A stretch of 64,000 nt of DNA, from NCBI GenBank assembly GCA_035445085.1, contig DAOMQA010000006.1, forward strand, positions 62,001 through 126,000. Reading direction: 5' to 3'. The first letter of the stretch is position 1, and each line of letters begins with the position of its first letter. The position numbers were made by a program, and so were the translations under genes. Under the pieces are notes generated by a model. The model ran no database searches. It was not told the origin of the DNA and saw nothing but the letters and a program-made list of their open reading frames with translations. This DNA is from JBDHXE01 sp035445085. GTDB lineage: Bacteria; Bacteroidota; Ignavibacteria; Kapaibacteriales; UBA2268. Below are positions 44,649-52,867 of the stretch, one piece after another.

Positions 44649-45634
44649 TATAACCATCCATTTTCAATATACCAAGTAGCAGTTTTAATAAATAAATCTC
44701 TTATATTTTCATTTGTCTGTAGGCTGATTTGTTGCCGAGCTTTATCTGAATCACAAACCCAATACTTTCTTGTAAAATCTATTGCTTTATCATAATTAAA
44801 TATTTGAGATTTTCGTGTAATTTGCGATATTTTTTCGTTTATATATCCAACACTAAGAACTATAGGATCTGGAATTTTAATTTTAATTGCATGCGGATTA
44901 TTTACAGCAATTTTTATTTCATTCATTAGAAGGTCCCAATTGAATTGCTCTTTACCAGCTATGTAGTATATTTGCTTGTCGGATTTCTCATTATCTATAC
45001 AATTAATGGTAGCATTAGCTAAATCCTTAGCATAAATTAAATTAAGATATTTTTTATCCATACCCATCATCGGAGCAAAGCCTTTCTTTACCATACTAAA
45101 AATTTGCACAATACCAGGGTCTCTTTCTCCAAACACTGCGGAAGGTCGTAATATTGTATAATTTATCCCAGCAGTATTATTAATTATAATACTTTCAGCT
45201 TCTAATTTAGATTTTGCATAACTTGTAAGTGGATTTGCTTTATCTAATTCATTGATTGGCGTTTCTAAGCTATGAGCAGGTCCACCTACCGTTTGACTAC
45301 TCATATATATAAATTTTTTAAAATTATTTGAATATTTAGACACTGATTCTAATAATAGTTTAGTACCTAAAGTATTAACATTATAAAAGTGTTGGTAATT
45401 TAAAGCTGCAATAATACCAGCAACATGTATTACAATATCAATATCTTTAAGATTATCTTTTATTAATTCATAATTTTGGAAATCTGTTTTAATGATACTT
45501 ATATTCTTATCTTTTAGCCATCTTGTATTGCTTTTTTCTCTTACTAAACATTTAACATTTACATTATTGGAAATAAGTGCATCTAAAATATGGCTACCTA
45601 TAAATCCGCTACCACCAGTCAATAAAACATTCAT
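44648..45634 (-). CDS. NAD-dependent epimerase/dehydratase (extended SDR)
   Basis: Extended short-chain dehydrogenase, about 328 residues. The nucleotide-binding glycine motif LLTGGSGFIGSHILDAL lies at the N-terminus, and the active site shows YMSSQTVGG and YAKSKLEAE near residues 150-158 (catalytic Tyr and Lys). LRPSAVFGERDPG also fits the family. I start at ATG 45634, where the fold begins; an in-frame TTG at 45643 would add three residues. Members epimerise sugar nucleotides or act on steroids and terpenoids; the substrate is unknown. Its stop overlaps the acylase start (TAATG), so the two are translated together. Confidence 0.85.
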   Translation of the reverse strand: MNVLLTGGSGFIGSHILDALISNNVNVKCLVREKSNTRWLKDKNISIIKTDFQNYELIKDNLKDIDIVIHVAGIIAALNYQHFYNVNTLGTKLLLESVSKYSNNFKKFIYMSSQTVGGPAHSLETPINELDKANPLTSYAKSKLEAESIIINNTAGINYTILRPSAVFGERDPGIVQIFSMVKKGFAPMMGMDKKYLNLIYAKDLANATINCIDNEKSDKQIYYIAGKEQFNWDLLMNEIKIAVNNPHAIKIKIPDPIVLSVGYINEKISQITRKSQIFNYDKAIDFTRKYWVCDSDKARQQISLQTNENIRDLFIKTATWYIENGWL

Positions 45635-45671
45635 ATAAACCAAAAACTAATTAATTGCCTAAACTATATAC

Positions 45672-45679
45672 TCAAAAAT
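45672..45679 (-). promoter_or_regulatory. Bacteroidota-type -7 element before the epimerase gene
   Basis: Minus strand reads TATTTTTG, a TAnnTTTG match 37 bases before the SDR ATG. No clear -33 element. Confidence 0.3.
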
Positions 45680-45780
45680 ATAAAATGATTGGCTAATTTT
45701 AAATTCTATTTGATTAGCCGTTAATAAATTCATAAATTGCTTGTTTAAAAATTACAAAAACTAAAAAAGAGAACTTTGAA

Positions 45781-48279
45781 ATGGGAATGAATAAAGCAGT
45801 AATAATGGCAGGTGGTTTTGGAACTCGTCTAAGACCACTTACGATGACTATACCAAAGCCAATGGTTTCAGTTCTAAACGTACCAATGGTAGAACATATC
45901 ATTAATCTACTAAAAAAACATAATATTAACGATTTAATTACATTACTATATTTTCAACCAGAATCTATTTCAAGCTACTTTGAAGACGGCGCCAAGTGGG
46001 ATGTATCAATGAATTACGTCTTAGCCCAAGCCGATTATGGAACTGCCGGAGCAGTTAAGAACGCATATAAATACTTAGATGAACGATTTATTATAATTTC
46101 TGGTGATGTACTCACAGACTTTGACTTAACAGCAGCTTTAAATTTTCATGTTGAGAAAAAATCTAAAGCAACACTACTACTAACCAGAGTTACTGCACCC
46201 TTGCAGTATGGTATAGTGATGACTGATAAAGACGGCAAAATTACAAGATTTTTAGAAAAACCATCTTGGGGACAAGTATTTTCTGATACAATTAATACAG
46301 GTATTTATATCTTAGAGCCTGAAGTTTTAGATTTAATACCATACCAACAAGAATTTGATTTTAGTAAAGACTTATTCCCTCTTATGTTGCAGAAGGATAT
46401 GCCATTATATGGATATATTGCAGAAGGATATTGGAAAGATGTTGGCAATTTAGATGAATATCAATTAGCACAATTCGACGCACTTTATGGCAAAGTGCAG
46501 CTACATAATAATCAATTAGTCAATAATATCAGTATAGGGGAAAATCCTAACTTAGCTCAATCTACTGTATTTAAAGGTTATAATGTAATTGGTAATAATG
46601 TAACAATTGGTGAGAACTGTGAAATTAAAGATTGCTCTATTGGCAATAACGTAACCATAGGGAATGGATCAAAATTACAGGGTTGTATGCTTTGGGATGG
46701 CGTTTCAATCGGTGATTTCTCGGAGCTATATGATGATGTTATTTGTTTCGATGTCAAAATTGGCGATTTTGTTAATATTCAAGAAAATGTATTTATTGCG
46801 GATAGCTGTATTATTGGAAGTCATACTAGATTGTACTCAAATATTAAATTATGGCCCAAAAAATATGTAGAAGAAGGTTCGACTTTATCACGTTCATTAG
46901 TGCAGGAAGAAAAATGGCAAAGAGAATTGTTTACTGACGCTAGAATCTCTGGTATTTCGAATATAGAAATTAATCCAGAATTTGGAGCCAAATTAGGCTC
47001 GGCTCTTGGACTTACCTTGGGGAAAGGTACAAGTGTATTAGCAAGTAGAGACCCAGACCCAGTTTCAAGGTTAATGAAAAGAGCAATAACAGCTGGTCTG
47101 CTATCTGTTGGAGTAAATGTTAATGACTTACAAACCATTTCTATTCCTCAAACAAGGCAAGAATTGAGAATGGAAAGGCACGCTGGTGGCTTCCATATAA
47201 GAAAATCACTTAGAGACCCAGGATTAATTGATATTATTATATTTAGCAAAGATGGTAGAGACATTTCTATTAATGATACTAAAAAAATTGAAAGGTATTT
47301 CTTTGGAGAAGATATAAAGAGAGTATTACCTGGTGATGTTGGTATCTTAACTTTCCCAGAGAGAACTAATGAAATTTATAGAAATAGATTTTTAAGCTCT
47401 TTAGATGTGGAAATGATTTTTAAGAGAAATTTTAAATTATTAGTTGATTATTCATTTGGTTTAGCTTCGACAATTTTGCCGGGTTTATTAGGTAAGTTAA
47501 ATACTGAAGTAATATCGCTTAATAATTTTGTAGATGGTACAAGGTTTCACCCCGATCCAGATATGGAAGATGGGTCCGATAATACTGGTAGAATTATGAA
47601 ATCTTTAGGCTATGAACTTGGATTTAGGTTGCAACCCGGAGCAGAAAAGGTTTCTGTAATCGATGAAAGGGGTATTTGGTACTCAAATACTAGATTATCA
47701 ACAATTGTTACTAAACTTTATTTAGAAACTCACAGACATTTAGAGCCTTATAAAATTGCTATTTCGGTTGTAGCACCTTCAGAAATTGATGAAGTAGCAA
47801 AAGATTATAACGTTGAAGTTGTACGAATTAAAAATTCACATTCAGCTATGATGGACGCAACTTTAGACACTGATGTAAAATATGTAACTGGGATATATGG
47901 TGGGTTTATTTTCTCTGATTTCCTATTCGCGTCCGACGGTATGTTTACAATAGGGCAAATGTTAGAGATGCTTGCTAAAACTGGATATACATTGTCGTAT
48001 TTAGATGAGACATTACCTAAGAGATATCAATGCGTGCAAGAGATACCTGTTGCATGGGATTATAAAGGTACTGTCATGCGTAAAGCAATGGATTATTCGG
48101 AAAATTATGATAGGCAATTAGTGGAAGGCGTGAAAATTTTTGATAGGGGAGATTCTGTGTTATTATTGCCATCAAAAGAAAAAGGAGCTTTTCAAGTATT
48201 TGCTGAAAGTGATACGTTAGAAGACGCAACTAGAAATGCCGCAAAATTTATCGAATTAATTAAGAGTTGGAAGAGATAA
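45781..48279 (+). CDS. Fused sugar-nucleotidyltransferase and degenerate phosphohexomutase
   Basis: 832 residues, three parts. Residues 1 to about 240 form a GDP-mannose/NDP-glucose pyrophosphorylase (AVIMAGGFGTRLRPLT and IPKPMVSVLNVPMVEH; ISGDVLTDFDL). Residues about 255-360 are left-handed beta-helix repeats (IGENCEIKDCSIGNNVTIG). Residues about 380-832 resemble phosphomannomutase/phosphoglucomutase. In active phosphohexomutases the catalytic Ser lies in a TASHNP loop; here the aligned stretch reads ERHAGGFHIRKSLRDPG, so the Ser-phosphorylation site looks absent and the domain may be regulatory. Similar fused proteins with this loop exist in other phyla, from memory. The first half probably supplies GDP-mannose or another NDP-sugar for polysaccharide synthesis. 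Confidence 0.85.
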   Translation: MGMNKAVIMAGGFGTRLRPLTMTIPKPMVSVLNVPMVEHIINLLKKHNINDLITLLYFQPESISSYFEDGAKWDVSMNYVLAQADYGTAGAVKNAYKYLDERFIIISGDVLTDFDLTAALNFHVEKKSKATLLLTRVTAPLQYGIVMTDKDGKITRFLEKPSWGQVFSDTINTGIYILEPEVLDLIPYQQEFDFSKDLFPLMLQKDMPLYGYIAEGYWKDVGNLDEYQLAQFDALYGKVQLHNNQLVNNISIGENPNLAQSTVFKGYNVIGNNVTIGENCEIKDCSIGNNVTIGNGSKLQGCMLWDGVSIGDFSELYDDVICFDVKIGDFVNIQENVFIADSCIIGSHTRLYSNIKLWPKKYVEEGSTLSRSLVQEEKWQRELFTDARISGISNIEINPEFGAKLGSALGLTLGKGTSVLASRDPDPVSRLMKRAITAGLLSVGVNVNDLQTISIPQTRQELRMERHAGGFHIRKSLRDPGLIDIIIFSKDGRDISINDTKKIERYFFGEDIKRVLPGDVGILTFPERTNEIYRNRFLSSLDVEMIFKRNFKLLVDYSFGLASTILPGLLGKLNTEVISLNNFVDGTRFHPDPDMEDGSDNTGRIMKSLGYELGFRLQPGAEKVSVIDERGIWYSNTRLSTIVTKLYLETHRHLEPYKIAISVVAPSEIDEVAKDYNVEVVRIKNSHSAMMDATLDTDVKYVTGIYGGFIFSDFLFASDGMFTIGQMLEMLAKTGYTLSYLDETLPKRYQCVQEIPVAWDYKGTVMRKAMDYSENYDRQLVEGVKIFDRGDSVLLLPSKEKGAFQVFAESDTLEDATRNAAKFIELIKSWKR

Positions 48280-48298
48280 AGATACTTTAATTAGTCTT

Positions 48299-48333
48299 TA
48301 TGGGGCAAGTTTTAATATAAAATTTGCCCCATA
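48299..48333 (+). terminator. Hairpin after the fused pyrophosphorylase gene
   Basis: A long stem (48299-48313 with 48319-48333, one G-T wobble) around a five-base loop, including a run of four G-C pairs, starts 20 bases after the stop codon. It lacks a T-run, so termination is likely but may need other factors. Confidence 0.55.
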
Positions 48334-48475
48334 TATTAAAAAGAGCTTGTTGCTTTGCCGCAAATTTTCTAAAAAAGTACTAAAATATGAATATGAAAAT
48401 TAGAAAATAAATAAATGATTAATTTTTAATTAATTTTAGACTTATAATTAAAATTAATTTTTTACTAAGCGTCTA

Positions 48476-48508
48476 TATCTTAATGTATTGATACATTAGT
48501 ATAAGATA
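48476..48508. promoter_or_regulatory. Inverted repeat covering the odhA start codon
   Basis: TATCTTA-ATGTAT, two bases, ATACAT, a five-base bulge, TAAGATA; the last base is the A of the odhA ATG. There is no Shine-Dalgarno sequence. The repeat could be a protein operator or an RNA hairpin that hides the start. Confidence 0.4.
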
Positions 48509-51500
48509 TGATAAACTTAAATTCTGCTTTTGAGGACGAACTGTATTTCAGTTATTTAAAAGATCCTGATTCTGTTAGCCCAGAGTGGCAACAATATTTT
48601 CAAAAAGTGCATGGTAAATCTGTCTTTGTTCAAGATAGCAAGCCAGTGCCAACATCAGATACAAAGATTAATGGCTTTGTAAGTGATAGAAAGTCTGCAC
48701 CAAACAAGGTTCTAAACCCTCTTGATAAAAAAATAAATTTTTATCAAGAGGAACTGCGTCATATTGATCTTATGAACGATAGTTTAGATGTTCCTGCCGC
48801 TTCAGCTACTCGTACTATTCCAATAAAAGTATTAGATGAAAATAGACGAATCATAAACCGTCATTTTCAACAAATCCATAAGCCAAGAGTGTCATTTACA
48901 CAAATATTAGCTTGGGCTTTTGTGAAAGCATTAGAAAAGTTCCCACGCCTAAATGATTCTTATGAAGACATTGATGGCAAACCTTACAGAATAAGAAAAG
49001 ATAATATCAATGTAGGGTTAGCAATTGATATTGAAACATCTAACGGTTTTAGAATGATGGTAGTTCCGAGTCTCAAAGATGCTCAAACTTATACCTTCGA
49101 TAGATTTATTGCTGAATTTGATAGATTGATTGACAAAGCAAGGAATAATCAATTAGAGTATAGCGAACTCCTTGATACTACTATTACCTTAACGAATCCA
49201 GGAATGATAGGAACAACGTTTTCTGCTCCGCGATTATTTAAAGGGCAAGGTTTGATTGTGTCTACTGGTTCTATTGATTACCCTATGGAACTTTCTGCTA
49301 TGCGACCTGACTTATTATCAGAATTTGCTGTATCAAAAGTTGTAAATATTACAAGTACCTATGACCACAGAATAATACAAGGCGCAGAAAATGCTGAGTT
49401 CTTATCGTATGTTCACGATTTATTTATTGGAAAGCATCAATTCTATGAACAAATATTTTATAGCTTGAATATCCCTTTCCAACCTATTAAATGGGCTAAA
49501 GATGCGGTTGAAGTTGAATCTTATGGTAACGTAAGGCAATTGTCTGATTTAGAGAAAAGCTCCCATGTTATGCAGATGATTAATGCTTATAGAGTAAGAG
49601 GGCATCTTTTGGCATCTATCAATCCATTAGGCTTTGAAGTTTATAATTATCCAGAACTTGACCCAGCATATTATGGCTTTACAATGTGGGATTTAGATAG
49701 ATACTTCCATGCTGATAGCTCATGGGAAAAGAGCTATTTGCCATTAAGGGATATTATTGAAATACTTAGAGAAACGTATTGTGGCGCTACTGGTTTTGAA
49801 TTTATGCATATACAAGACCCAGAAAAGAAAGAATGGGTTAAAAAGAAATTAGAAACGACACGTAATAACCCTGTTTTTAGCGATGAAGAAAAGCGTAAAA
49901 TGTTGTATAAGCTTATTGATGCCGAATCATTTGAAAACTATCTTCATACAAAATTTGTTGGTAGCAAACGATTCTCATTAGAAGGCGGTGAAGCTACTAT
50001 TTTGATATTAGAAAAAATTTTCCAAGAAGCAGCTGATAAACATTTAGATACGATTGCAATAGGTATGCCTCACCGTGGGCGACTAAATGTACTAGTTAAT
50101 AGTATAGGCAAGTCTTACTTAGCGATATTTAATGAATTTGAAGGCGTGTATGATGAAAAGTCAAATCAAGGTTCTGGCGACGTTAAATATCACCTTGGAA
50201 ATAAAGGTATTTATACTTCACCTTCAGGAAACAATGTAAAACTATTGTTAGCACCAAACCCATCACATTTAGAGCTAGTTAATCCTGTTGTTGAAGGGAT
50301 GGCCAGAGCTATCGAGAATCAAATTTCAGATAGAAGTTATACTAAAGTCTTACCTATTTTATTGCATGGTGATTCTGCTTTTATGGGGCAAGGAATTGTT
50401 GCTGAAACATTAAATATGTCTCAACTGGAAGGCTACAAAACTGGTGGAACAATTCACATTATTGTAAATAATCAAATTGGGTTTACTACAACTTCTGATA
50501 ATTCTCGTTCTACAATCTATGCTACAGATATAGCTAAAATGCTCCAGACTCCTATACTACACGTTAATGGTAATGATCCTGAGCAAGTCGTAGCTGCCGC
50601 TAATTTTGCTTTTGAATATAGGCAGCAATTCCAAACAGATGTTATCATAGATTTGATTTGCTACAGAAAGTATGGGCATAATGAAGCTGATGAGCCAACT
50701 TATACACAGCCTTTATTATATAAGAAAATTAAGTCCTTACAAAGTGTTTCACACATCTATCAAGAGCAATTATTACATAGAGGTATTATTAGCCAAGAGT
50801 TAATAAATAATTATACTCATCATTTAAAAGAAAAATTAGATGCTGCTTTTGATAAGAGAAAAGAGCCTACTGGGCACAACAATATTATTCTGCAAGATAG
50901 AAAGGGTAAATTATTTAAGAATAATAATACTCAAATATCTAAAGAACTATTGCACAAAATAACTGATGCAATTACATCATACCCAAGTGATTTTAAAATT
51001 CACCCTAAGATAGTGCCGTTATTAAAACGAAGAAGAGAAATGGTATATGCAGAGCATACAGCGGTTGATTGGGCGATGGCTGAGCTATTAGCTTTAGGCT
51101 CTTTATTAGCAGAAGGGCATGAAGTAAGGTTTACTGGACAAGATAGCCAGCGCGGTACATTTAGTCAAAGACATGCCATTTTTACAGATCATGAACGTGA
51201 ATATGATTATTCACCTCTTAATCATATAGAAAAGGGGCAAGAAAAAATAAGAATTTTTGATTCTCCTTTGTCAGAAATGGCTGTATTAGGTTACGAATAT
51301 GGTTATAGCGTGGTATCGCCAAATTCATTAACTTTATGGGAAGCTCAATTCGGTGATTTTGCGAACAATGCTCAAACTATATTTGATCAATACATTTCCT
51401 GTTCAGAAGTAAAATGGGGTATTTATTCTAATTTAGTTATGCTATTGCCTCATGGCTATGATGGACAAGGACCAGAACACTCCAGCGCAAGAATAGAAAG

Positions 51501-52092
51501 GTATTTGCAAGCTTGTGCTCAAGATAATATTATTGTTGCTAATTTAACCGATCCAGCTCAACATTTCCATATTCTAAGAAGGCAAATTTATCAACCTTAT
51601 AGTGTTCCTCTAGTTATGCCTACACCTAAGGGGACATTGAGACACCACTTAGCTGTTTCGCCAATTGAGGATTTCATTAATGGTCATTTCAAACATATTA
51701 TAGATGACTCTACATTTGTGAATAATCCAGAAAAAGCTCGTAAAGTGATAATATGTTCTGGAAAGATATATTTTGAATTAATGACAGAGATGCACAAGCA
51801 TAATGTTGAGGACATTGCTGTTATTAGAGTTGAACAATATTATCCGTTCCATTCTGAATTGTTCAATGATATTATTAGTAACTATAAAGTTGATACTTTA
51901 TATTGGATGCAAGAAGAACCTAAGAATATGGGGGCTTGGTCATTTATTAAAGATTATATAGATGAAGTTGCCCATAATCAAGGCAAAAAACTTGCTTATA
52001 TTGGTAGACCAGCAGCAGCAGCTACCTCTACGGGCTTAGCATCTATTCATATTAGAGAGCAAAATCAAATTATAGCTGATGCTTTAGCATAG
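48508..52092 (+). CDS. odhA: Multifunctional 2-oxoglutarate dehydrogenase (E2-E1 fusion)
   Basis: 1194-residue enzyme of the TCA cycle that joins the E2 succinyltransferase and thiamine-diphosphate E1. Residues 1-40 are the E1 N-terminal helix (EDELYFSYLKDPDSVSPEWQ). Residues about 80-320 form the E2 catalytic domain (RTIPIKVLDENRRIINRHFQ, TLTNPGMIGTTFSAPRLFKG, and the catalytic STYDHRIIQGAE near 282-293). From about 340 the E1 part follows: GMPHRGRLNVL, GDSAFMGQGIVAETLNMSQ, and LPHGYDGQGPEHSSARIE near 995. It has no lipoyl domain. The architecture is that of the actinobacterial OdhA/KGD; its presence in an apparently Bacteroidota-like genome is notable. A terminator follows. Confidence 0.92.
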   Translation: MINLNSAFEDELYFSYLKDPDSVSPEWQQYFQKVHGKSVFVQDSKPVPTSDTKINGFVSDRKSAPNKVLNPLDKKINFYQEELRHIDLMNDSLDVPAASATRTIPIKVLDENRRIINRHFQQIHKPRVSFTQILAWAFVKALEKFPRLNDSYEDIDGKPYRIRKDNINVGLAIDIETSNGFRMMVVPSLKDAQTYTFDRFIAEFDRLIDKARNNQLEYSELLDTTITLTNPGMIGTTFSAPRLFKGQGLIVSTGSIDYPMELSAMRPDLLSEFAVSKVVNITSTYDHRIIQGAENAEFLSYVHDLFIGKHQFYEQIFYSLNIPFQPIKWAKDAVEVESYGNVRQLSDLEKSSHVMQMINAYRVRGHLLASINPLGFEVYNYPELDPAYYGFTMWDLDRYFHADSSWEKSYLPLRDIIEILRETYCGATGFEFMHIQDPEKKEWVKKKLETTRNNPVFSDEEKRKMLYKLIDAESFENYLHTKFVGSKRFSLEGGEATILILEKIFQEAADKHLDTIAIGMPHRGRLNVLVNSIGKSYLAIFNEFEGVYDEKSNQGSGDVKYHLGNKGIYTSPSGNNVKLLLAPNPSHLELVNPVVEGMARAIENQISDRSYTKVLPILLHGDSAFMGQGIVAETLNMSQLEGYKTGGTIHIIVNNQIGFTTTSDNSRSTIYATDIAKMLQTPILHVNGNDPEQVVAAANFAFEYRQQFQTDVIIDLICYRKYGHNEADEPTYTQPLLYKKIKSLQSVSHIYQEQLLHRGIISQELINNYTHHLKEKLDAAFDKRKEPTGHNNIILQDRKGKLFKNNNTQISKELLHKITDAITSYPSDFKIHPKIVPLLKRRREMVYAEHTAVDWAMAELLALGSLLAEGHEVRFTGQDSQRGTFSQRHAIFTDHEREYDYSPLNHIEKGQEKIRIFDSPLSEMAVLGYEYGYSVVSPNSLTLWEAQFGDFANNAQTIFDQYISCSEVKWGIYSNLVMLLPHGYDGQGPEHSSARIERYLQACAQDNIIVANLTDPAQHFHILRRQIYQPYSVPLVMPTPKGTLRHHLAVSPIEDFINGHFKHIIDDSTFVNNPEKARKVIICSGKIYFELMTEMHKHNVEDIAVIRVEQYYPFHSELFNDIISNYKVDTLYWMQEEPKNMGAWSFIKDYIDEVAHNQGKKLAYIGRPAAAATSTGLASIHIREQNQIIADALA

Positions 52093-52123
52093 ATTATCAT
52101 ATATTAATACTTTATCAGTACAT

Positions 52124-52170
52124 AATGAGCATTTATTTTACTTTACAAAGAATAAATGCTCATTTCTTTT
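52124..52170 (+). terminator. Rho-independent terminator after odhA
   Basis: A 14-base-pair perfect stem (52124-52137 with 52151-52164), 13-base loop and TCTTTT behind, starting about 30 bases after the odhA stop. Confidence 0.85.
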
Positions 52171-52296
52171 AAATCTACTACAAATAAGAAAGTATTATTA
52201 AAGTAAATTAACATTTGTGCCGATTATTGTAATATTAGTTACTTTCCTGCAATGACTGAATGGAAGTAGTATTTAAAGAAATATATAATTAAATTT

Positions 52297-52527
52297 ATGG
52301 AGGCAAATAGGATGACCGCTTACCCAAATCAAATTGAGGATGTAATTGAAGTTGAAAACTTTACAATTAATGGTAGCTTTGCAATCTATGATATTTATGG
52401 GCACAAAATAGATAATGTGCAATTTAATTTAAAGAACAATGGAATCACACTGATGATTCAAAACTTAACAAGTGGTGTTTATTATTTAAGAACCGAAAAT
52501 GATTACCTGTTATTTGTAAAAAATTAA
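52297..52527 (+). CDS. Orphan T9SS type A sorting-domain ORF
   Basis: A 76-residue ORF whose whole length looks like the C-terminal sorting tail of T9SS cargo: AYPNQIEDVIEV, then FAIYDIYGHKIDNVQFNLKN and LTSGVYYLRTENDYLLFVKN, the usual YPNP, iyDi-x-G and GvYylr pattern. There is no signal peptide and no cargo domain. The preceding 200 bases carry the odhA terminator and no reading frame that could supply one. GGAGG lies before the second ATG (52312) but the ORF can also begin at 52297. It may be a fragment left by a deletion, or a decayed gene. Codon use matches the neighbours. Confidence 0.5.
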   Translation: MEANRMTAYPNQIEDVIEVENFTINGSFAIYDIYGHKIDNVQFNLKNNGITLMIQNLTSGVYYLRTENDYLLFVKN

Positions 52528-52867
52528 TATCTTTATAAGATTATTCATTATATTAGTAGCTTATACGTATAATTAAAAGTAATTTTAATTGATTTGAGAA
52601 AATTTATCCCTGCTTACCGTATTCAGATTGTGAAGCAGGGAATAAATCTGCCCTTGAGTGGAATGGTGGGCTGTGTGCTATCGTTAATTATTTTTGTTAT
52701 TTTTAATGAAATTAAAACTTTTATAAAATTGTTCTAAATTCTTAATTAAATAACAAATCAAAACCTATTTTGTAACAAGTGCCTACAAAAAAATAATTAA
52801 TATTTTACAAATATTAATTATTTACCTATCTTTGACGTATTTCAAAATAACATTTTAGGATAATCTA
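52528..52867. other. Non-coding stretch with a hairpin and a promoter element
   Basis: 340 bases without a gene. It holds a GC-rich hairpin for this genome (52603-52646: CCCTGCTT with AAGCAGGG around a 17-base loop) followed by a G-rich stretch to about 52685, and TATCTTTG at 52827-52834. No ORF over 15 codons of note. The hairpin region might be a small structured RNA or a terminator. Confidence 0.4.
52827..52834 (+). promoter_or_regulatory. Bacteroidota-type -7 element (TATCTTTG)
   Basis: TAnnTTTG match 33 bases before the metallopeptidase ATG. No clear -33 element. Confidence 0.35.
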
